Positions 56,786 through 64,000 of a stretch of 64,000 bases of DNA are shown in pieces. A program made the position numbers and the translations under genes. Every line of letters begins with the position of its first letter. Position 1 is the first letter of the stretch. Below the pieces are notes generated by a model, which worked only from the letters and a program-made list of their open reading frames with translations, was not told where the DNA came from and ran no database searches. This DNA comes from Mrakia gelida (lineage: Eukaryota; Basidiomycota; Tremellomycetes; Cystofilobasidiales; Mrakiaceae), in contig BRON01000020.1 of assembly GCA_024345305.1 (NCBI GenBank), positions 558,001-622,000 of the forward strand, given 5' to 3'.

Positions 56786-57443
56786 GATGATATGTTACTG
56801 AGCTGTCCTGATAGAGTCAGAAGGGAGAATCGCGCTTGACTCGCTCGCTGGGTCGAACGCTTCACTCGCCAGCTGAGAGCTCGAGCCGACCCTGAGCTCA
56901 AGGACCTGAGTTTGAATCGAGGCTCAGGCTCCGGAGGTTTGCGCTCAGCTGATTCAAACTGATGTTGAGGCAAGAAGTAGAAACCAAGATAAGAGACAAA
57001 ATAAACGTCGAAGAGACGACGCGTCGAGCGGTCGCAATCCTGCTGGTTAGGCGTCTCGAGGAGGCCGGTACGATCAGTCTCTATTTCTTGTACCGGCGCT
57101 CGAAATGCTCGAGCGAGTCAGGAGCTCATCTCAGGTGATGGTGGAGAGAGAGGAGAAACGAGATTGAGAGGAAGGTTGATTCGAGTCGCCAACGCGTTCG
57201 TTCGACTGCTAAACTTCTCTCCGCATTCTAGGCCTAGTCTGCCCCCAATAGTCGGACATGGTCCCAGGGACGAGAAGGACAAGCAGAGCAAAACGGGGCG
57301 GTGGAAATCACGACCCGTCGCTTCGTTCACAACTTTCCTTTCCTCCGAAAAGCGTCGTCTGAGAGCCCGGGATCGGAAACGGCGTAGGGCAAGTGATTCC
57401 TGGGGAATCCGTTGATGCTTGTCCAAGGAGGGTAGAAGGAACG
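56786..57443. other. intergenic with an inverted repeat
   Basis: No confident gene. Intron-like signals (GTGATGG donor near 57135, CTGCTAAAC branch and TTCTAG acceptor near 57231) suggest a 5'-UTR intron of the next plus-strand transcript. Confidence 0.3.
57064..57097. repeat. 8-bp perfect inverted repeat
   Basis: GCCGGTAC at 57064-57071 and its reverse complement GTACCGGC at 57090-57097 flank an 18-nt loop. It may fold in RNA or bind a dimeric protein. The function is unknown. Confidence 0.5.
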
Positions 57444-57850
57444 ATGATACGAAGGGGAAGAGGAGGTAAGAGACGAAAGATCAACACACCGGCTCGTTTC
57501 CGTTCCGTCTTCTTCCTCGTCGCTGATTCTCTACTCCACCCGAAGATGTGACCGATCCGACTACTCGCGCGTCATCTTCGATGTGGGAGTCAGACTTCAG
57601 CGTGCAAAAGAAGATCAGAGACTCAAACGAAAAGCGACGCGTGCAGTCAAAGGAAACGTGGACGAAGAACGCGGCCGATACTTGTAAGGTTCGGACTGAT
57701 CCCCAGAAAAAGCAGTACGAAACGGATCACACTGGGCCGCAGGTCCGAGTCTACAAGCGAAGGATGCTGGGAGAAGTACCAAGGCGGAACGAGGGCAAGG
57801 ACGACGAACGGGAAACGGGACGCGTCGAGCTTGACCCGTTCGCGATTTGA
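57444..57850 (+). CDS. possible small two-exon gene
   Basis: The ATG at 57444 reads MIRRGRG up to a GTAAGAG donor. After a CGCTGATTC branch and a CCGAAG end, the frame continues DVTDPTTRASSSMWESDFSV to a stop at 57850, about 110 residues in all. The protein is Lys/Arg-rich and hydrophilic (KKIRDSNEKRRVQSKETW, YETDHTGPQVRVYKRRM). Codon bias is weaker than in neighbouring genes, and the opposite strand is also open, so the call is tentative. Confidence 0.25.
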
Positions 57851-58179
57851 AGGAAGTCTTTGGTCGACATAAGATGATGAAGCAGGCGAGGAGGAAATGA
57901 AGGACGTAAGAACAGTGAGAAAGGAAATCCGAAGCTTGAAAGGACACCGGTGTGAAAGCAAGCGAAGAGCAAATGCGAGCGACGACGCTCGGTCAGTTAC
58001 CCTTCCTCCTCCTCTTTCCTACTCCTTCTCCCTCAACTCCTAGTCCCCCTCTCCTCACTCGTCACCAGACGGTTCAATTGTTTCCGTGACGAGCCAGGAA
58101 ACAAGAAGGACCAAGAGAAAACGAAGAAGACCGACCGGGCGAGTCGACTTGCATTAACGAGTGTCCTCGCGTCGCGTGG

Positions 58180-60476
58180 TTAAGATCGAGAACCGAAGAT
58201 AGCAGAAGCAGCCCTCGAAGTCGATTGAGAGGGTGAGAGAGGCGACATCCCGCCGTCCTCGACGTACCGTTTGTCCTCACTCGCGAGCCTCGAAAGAGGA
58301 GTGAAAACGTAGGGCGACGAGGCGATGCAGGGATGAAATCTTCCCTCTCTCATATTTCCTCACTGAGCTTCCCTCGCTTCTCCCCTGAGCTCAAAGAGGA
58401 CATCCACCTGGCAATCACCCTCCCCACGCATCATCCCCTACCAGAGAAGTTTGAGTTGGGAAGGCGAAGGTCGAGGGGATGAGGCCTTTCGAACTCATCG
58501 CGTTGAGATGAGGCCTGGGTTGGAGAGGGTCGTTTGAAAGCGATCTCTCCCCAAACTTCCAACATCTTAGCGCGAGTCGCATCGTGAGGAAGATAGGCTG
58601 GAGGAGATGGGAGGGGAGGAGGCGAGAACGGAACAAGGAATGAAAGAAGGAAGAGGGACGAGGGAAGAGAAAGATCGGTCTCTCCACAAGCACTGTCCTA
58701 CCCTAGCAAATGTCCCCTAACTAAGAAAGACGACGTTGCTTGGAAGAGGAGTGAGGGTTGGGAGAGGGACTCTAGGATGCCTCGATACGGTGAGAGTACG
58801 GTGGGAGGGGAGAGAAGAAAAGAGAAAGAGACGACGCGAGCCCTTCGCTCGTTTCACGACCTGCCGCGCGAACGTCGACTCTGAACCATGTTACAGGGAA
58901 TTATGGTATCATGAGATGGCTCGAAGAGTCCAGTCGTGCGGCAGGAGGGGCGTCCAAGCAACGAACGAAACAGCCGAAGGGAAGGCGAGACGAGACGCGA
59001 CTCGGGAGTCGGAACCATCAACGAAGAGCACCACTCCTCCCGATTTCTTCGTCGCATGTCCACATCGTCTGAAGACGATCTCGAAGGAGGTACAGTGATG
59101 TGGGATGGGAGAGGGAGATCGGAAGGGGTGAGTTTTTCCTGCGAGGAGAGGGGATGTGGGAAGAAGGAGTGAGATTGGTGGGAGTGTCGCGAGTGAGGAC
59201 GACTCGGCGAACAGCTTCTCAAACGTACAGAAGGCCGCCTGAGAGAGTACAGTGGTCTTCTGTCACTCGAGAGCAGACTCGCCGAGAGGCCTTACGAGAA
59301 AAAAAAAAGAAAAAGAAAGAAGGGAGGGACGAGGGGGGAAGTGACCCGATTTCATTCGACTCGCCGTTCGTTTCCCATCCGGACGCGTCGACTGCCATCT
59401 GGACCAATCGTAAGCCTGGTGGTAAGGACCAGCGATCGATATGATAGAGAAGGACTGGGCGACGTGAGGAGATGAGAAGGGAAGGGAGACGGACAAGGAA
59501 ACGAAGAGAGCGAGACGAGGGAAGTTCGTCGCCCGGTCGACCCGTCGACCAACTGCACTACACCATCGTCTGCGTGGCTTCGAAAATACCAGCTGTCGAT
59601 GGAGTAGAGAGTCTGGGTCGACGGGAAGAGGGTGGGAAGAGGAGAGGAAGTGAAGGAAGGAAGAGAGAGGGAGGGAATAAAGGGGACGCAGCGAGCTGGA
59701 CCCGTCAAAGCAAACCCCTTCCCGTTATCGCCAGTCTAGTCTCTTGAACCAGGTGTCGATGGCAAAGGGAAGTGTGCTCGACGGGAGGACATCAGCGCGA
59801 TAAACGGGAGGGGTGAAGGGTCGGAAAGAAGGAAAGAACGAAGGAGGGTGGGAAAGAGGGAGGGAGGAGGGAGGAAGGTGGGACGTGATGAGGGGAGGAG
59901 CAGAAGGGAGGGGAAACGAGAGAACATCCCAGCTTTGCTTCCCTCACCAGACCAAGAGACCTGCTCGTAGAGTGTCCGTGGATATCTACGAGCCAGGCAT
60001 CGAGGTCTGAGGAAGACAGCACGAGAGGGAAGAACGCTTGGCCTTCAAAGGTGGAGGCGACAGAGAGGGAGGGAGGGAGGGAGGAGGAGCTGACGTAAGG
60101 ATACGCTCGTTGAAGAGGGATGGAGATGAGAAGAGTGAGAAGCGAGATATGAGAGTTGAAAGGGAGAGAGAGAAGATGATAGAAGAAGGGAGGAAGGGAG
60201 GAAGGGAAGATGGAGAAGGGAGGAGAGTGACCACTTGAGCTCGACGTTCCCTTCTCGCTGCTGATGATCGGGTTCCTCTGGGAGAAAATCGATGGACAGA
60301 AGCAAAAGAGACCAAACCCCAAGTGTTGACGCTTCCTCCGACACGCTGATAAATCCTTCCCTCAGGGTTGAGGAGATGGAGTCCTTGAGCGAGGGAAGCT
60401 TCCAGCACGCCTCTCGAAAACCAGCTCTCTCCTTCCCCTCCCTGACTCCCTTCGTCTTGTTCTCCCACACGACCAT
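58180..60476 (-). CDS. cryptic multi-exon gene, unrecognised
   Basis: Coding-like fragments lie in order on the minus strand between intron signals. They are MVVWENKTKGVREGKERAGF and ACWKLPSLKDSISSTLREGF (ATG 60474-60476), IDFLPEEPDHQQREGNVEL, AFFPLVLSSSDLDAWLVDIH, TLYSIDSWYFRSHADDGVVQ, SIISIAGPYHQAYDWSRW, EKLTPSDLPLPSHITVPPS, YLPHDATRAKMLEVWGEI and a last piece SRLASEDKRYVEDGGMS ending at 58180. The splice phases could not all be reconciled, so this may be one or two genes. It lies divergent to UBC4. No family was recognised, and codon use is less biased than for housekeeping neighbours. Confidence 0.38.
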
Positions 60477-60711
60477 CCCCCCAAACAACCCAACAGGTCA
60501 GTTGACACCCCTTCCTCTTCTCGCACACCCTCAGAACCCCTCACTGACTCTCGTCGTTCTCCTTATCTCTTCCTTCCCTCCTCGACTCCCTCTCTTCCGT
60601 TCGCCACCGCCCCATCGCTCCCTCGGTCGTCTCACCTTCACCTCCTTCCCTTCCTTCGCCTCTCCTCTTACGTGGCTGCCAACCTTTCCCAGTTTTTCGG
60701 ATTACGACAAG
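60477..60711. promoter_or_regulatory. divergent promoter (cryptic gene / UBC4)
   Basis: 235 bp between divergent start codons. It is pyrimidine-rich toward UBC4. Confidence 0.4.
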
Positions 60712-62392
<1,681 letters not shown>

Positions 62393-63123
62393 TCCCAGCG
62401 GCCCTCTTCACCTTCTCCCTTCACGAACGACGACTCGACTCGACTTGCATAGCTCTCCCTACCCCCCCTTGCTCTTTCTTTTTCGCTCTTATTCGATTCG
62501 ATTGTAGTCTTTGACGTGACGAGAAGGGGAACGAAAGAGAGGGGAGGGAAGGAGGGCGACGCGAGGGGACACGAGTCGACGCAAGCTCAGCGAGTGGGGG
62601 CCTGCGGTGGCGAGAGAGTGACAGAAGAAGAGTGACGGCAAAGCGAGCGAGTGGATCTGAGCCGGGCAGGGCTCAGCGAGGAGGCGTGTGGTGAGGAACG
62701 AAGAAGCGAAGTGGGCAAGGAGTGAGCGACGAAAATGGTACGAGCGGAAAGGGACGCGTCGCTCGTCGGTTCGCTTTCGTCCCATTCTTTGCGGCCTCCT
62801 GATCAAGAGCTGACCTGACATCTCACGACGACGAAGGACAGACCGAAGAGAGGCTGCAAGCCGACCAGCCCTTCTTCGTTTCTTCGTTCACGCGATTGAG
62901 GCGAAGTCGACTTGAGAACGACGAGCCACGCAACGGCAATTAATTCGGCGCGTTTTTTTCGCACTTTCCGTGCTCGCACAGCTGAAGGATCAAGAGCTTG
63001 AAACTCAGGACAGAAGGAGACAAGAGAGTCCGGCCGTCATTTGCTGTAGCCCATCTCCTCCTCCTCGAGTCGAGAACGAGAATGAGCTCGACGCGTCTCC
63101 CCTCCTCTCCCACAGTTTCCTTT
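62393..63123. other. intergenic, no gene seen
   Basis: The region downstream of UBC4. Open stretches on the minus strand are Arg/Ser-rich and lack splice logic. No RNA gene was recognised. Confidence 0.4.
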
Positions 63124-63193
63124 CCTCTTCCCTCTTCCCTCTTCCCTCCTCCCTCTTCCCTCTTCCCTCTTCCCTCTTCCCTCTTCCCTCTTC
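63124..63193. repeat. heptanucleotide tandem repeat (CCTCTTC)10
   Basis: Ten tandem 7-nt units run from 63124 to 63193. The fourth unit has a single T-to-C change (CCTCCTC) and the others are identical. Confidence 0.95.
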
Positions 63194-63441
63194 CTCCCAA
63201 CCCGAACCAACACACGAAGTAAGAGTTTGAAACTCATGGAAGAGAGAAGAGCGAAGGTCGCACGCGACCCCCTCTCGACTCGAAAACTAAGCAAAGAAGC
63301 AAAAAAAAAACGAAGCAAAAAGACAACACACCACAACGGGGTGGGTTTCGATACAACGAGGGGGAGAGGCAACAACAAATAAAGCAACAAAGTAGGGTGT
63401 GAGGGAGGAGAGGGGGGAAGGGAAGACGACGAGGCGAGGGT

Positions 63442-64000
63442 TTAGTAAGGCTGCAACGGGCCAAACGCAAACCAAAAACGAACGCAAACGAGTCAGCAAC
63501 GCGTTTTCTCCTTCGTTCTCTCTCTTCTCGCGAACAAGGATCGTTCAGACACTCACCCTAGCCCACCCACAACTCCCCAACAAGTTCCTCACGTCCACAT
63601 CAACGTTGATGAAGTTGTTCGCCCCATCCCAGTAGCCGTACTGGGATCTTCGCGTGAGATCGAGAGCTCGGACGGGGTGGGTCCAGGAGGGTCCGGTGGG
63701 GAAGAGGGGGTAGTAAGACGAGGAGGAGGGAGAGGTGGCGAGCTGTGAGGGTTGGGTTTGGGTGGGTGGGCAGGAGGGAGGGCGGGGGTGGGAGGGAACG
63801 GGGGGAAAGAAGGAAGGGGAGGGAGGAGTGGGAGGGTGGGAGGAACGAGGGAGTGAGAAAAAGGAGGGAGGGAGCGGGAGAGGAAGAGGGAGGGATGAGC
63901 TGGACGAACCTGAACGAATCCGACCTGACCAATGTACGCGAGGACTTGAGCTTGATCGTAGATCCACGAGCCGGAGTCGGGGTGGAAGTAGCCGAATCTG
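63442..64000 (-). CDS. 3' part of an unrecognised gene (5' end beyond the window)
   Basis: Three exons are visible, entering from the right edge: FGYFHPDSGSWIYDQAQVLA with YIGQVGFVQ, then (after CTCACAG) LATSPSSSSYYPLFPTGPSW, LTRRSQYGYWDGANNFINVD and VDVRNLLGSCGWAR, and a last two-codon exon PY before the stop at 63442. The intron at about 63735-63910 is unusually G/C-rich and pyrimidine-biased. The Trp/Tyr/Gly-rich sequence suggests an extracellular or enzymatic domain, but I cannot name it. Confidence 0.6.

Noticed and set aside
56920..56965. tRNA-like stretch with GTTTGAATCGA
   Set aside because: The T-loop-like bases are not GTTC, and no acceptor, D or anticodon arm of proper length could be folded.
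62489..62821. 110-codon minus-strand ORF after UBC4
   Set aside because: It is Arg/Ser/Leu-rich, has no splice signals in order, and has no recognisable motif. The region is better read as intergenic.

Overview
The window reads as nuclear DNA of an intron-rich, GC-rich basidiomycete yeast, most likely a red yeast of the Rhodotorula/Sporobolomyces type (Pucciniomycotina). That placement is an inference. It rests on very many short introns (mostly about 60-110 nt) with GTGAGT-like donors, a nearly invariant CTGAC branch point and CAG/TAG acceptors, on tightly packed genes on both strands, and on the gene content. No rRNA, tRNA, transposon, CRISPR array or prokaryote-type operon was seen. Gene models below were joined by eye from exon fragments, so terminal exons are the least certain parts.

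Layout. 1-3.6 kb: a partial PEX11-like gene, a DNAJC9-type J-protein and a small membrane protein. 4.0-5.3 kb: a MYND-finger gene with a broken zinc finger. 5.6-9.6 kb: a DUR3 urea/H+ or Na+ symporter. 11-14.5 kb: two unrecognised genes and an F-box protein. 14.6-16.4 kb: eIF2B alpha. 16.5-18.8 kb: a Git3/cAMP-receptor-like GPCR. 20.2-21.8 kb: dienelactone hydrolase. 22.1-25.0 kb: Puf6-type pumilio protein. 25.6-26.1 kb: SERF-like small protein. 26.5-27.9 kb: a MYND protein with a frameshift and a suspicious in-frame stop. 28.3-33.2 kb: a Ser/Pro-rich protein, another MYND protein and a Pro-rich protein. 33.6-35.3 kb: an HMG/YABBY-like protein packed with SUMO-related motifs. 35.9-38.0 kb: a glyoxylate-reductase-like dehydrogenase. 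38.6-46.9 kb: two paralogous His/Thr/Gly-rich CsbD-like proteins bracketing an unresolved gene, a MYND gene and a Siw14/Oca-type pseudophosphatase. 47.1-50.9 kb: a GT31 glycosyltransferase and another MYND gene. 51.3-54.1 kb: LIS1/PAC1. 55.1-56.8 kb: a secreted glycoprotein and a small protein. 57.4-60.5 kb: two poorly resolved genes. 60.7-62.4 kb: UBC4/5. 63.4 kb to the end: the 3' part of an unrecognised gene.

Most genes are housekeeping loci that work independently (translation initiation, ribosome biogenesis, ubiquitin conjugation, dynein regulation, urea uptake, nutrient sensing). The lineage-specific signal is the scattered family of MYND zinc-finger proteins (five copies, one clearly decaying and one suspicious), the paired CsbD-like/MYND loci that look like an old segmental duplication, and the SUMO-motif-rich HMG-like protein.
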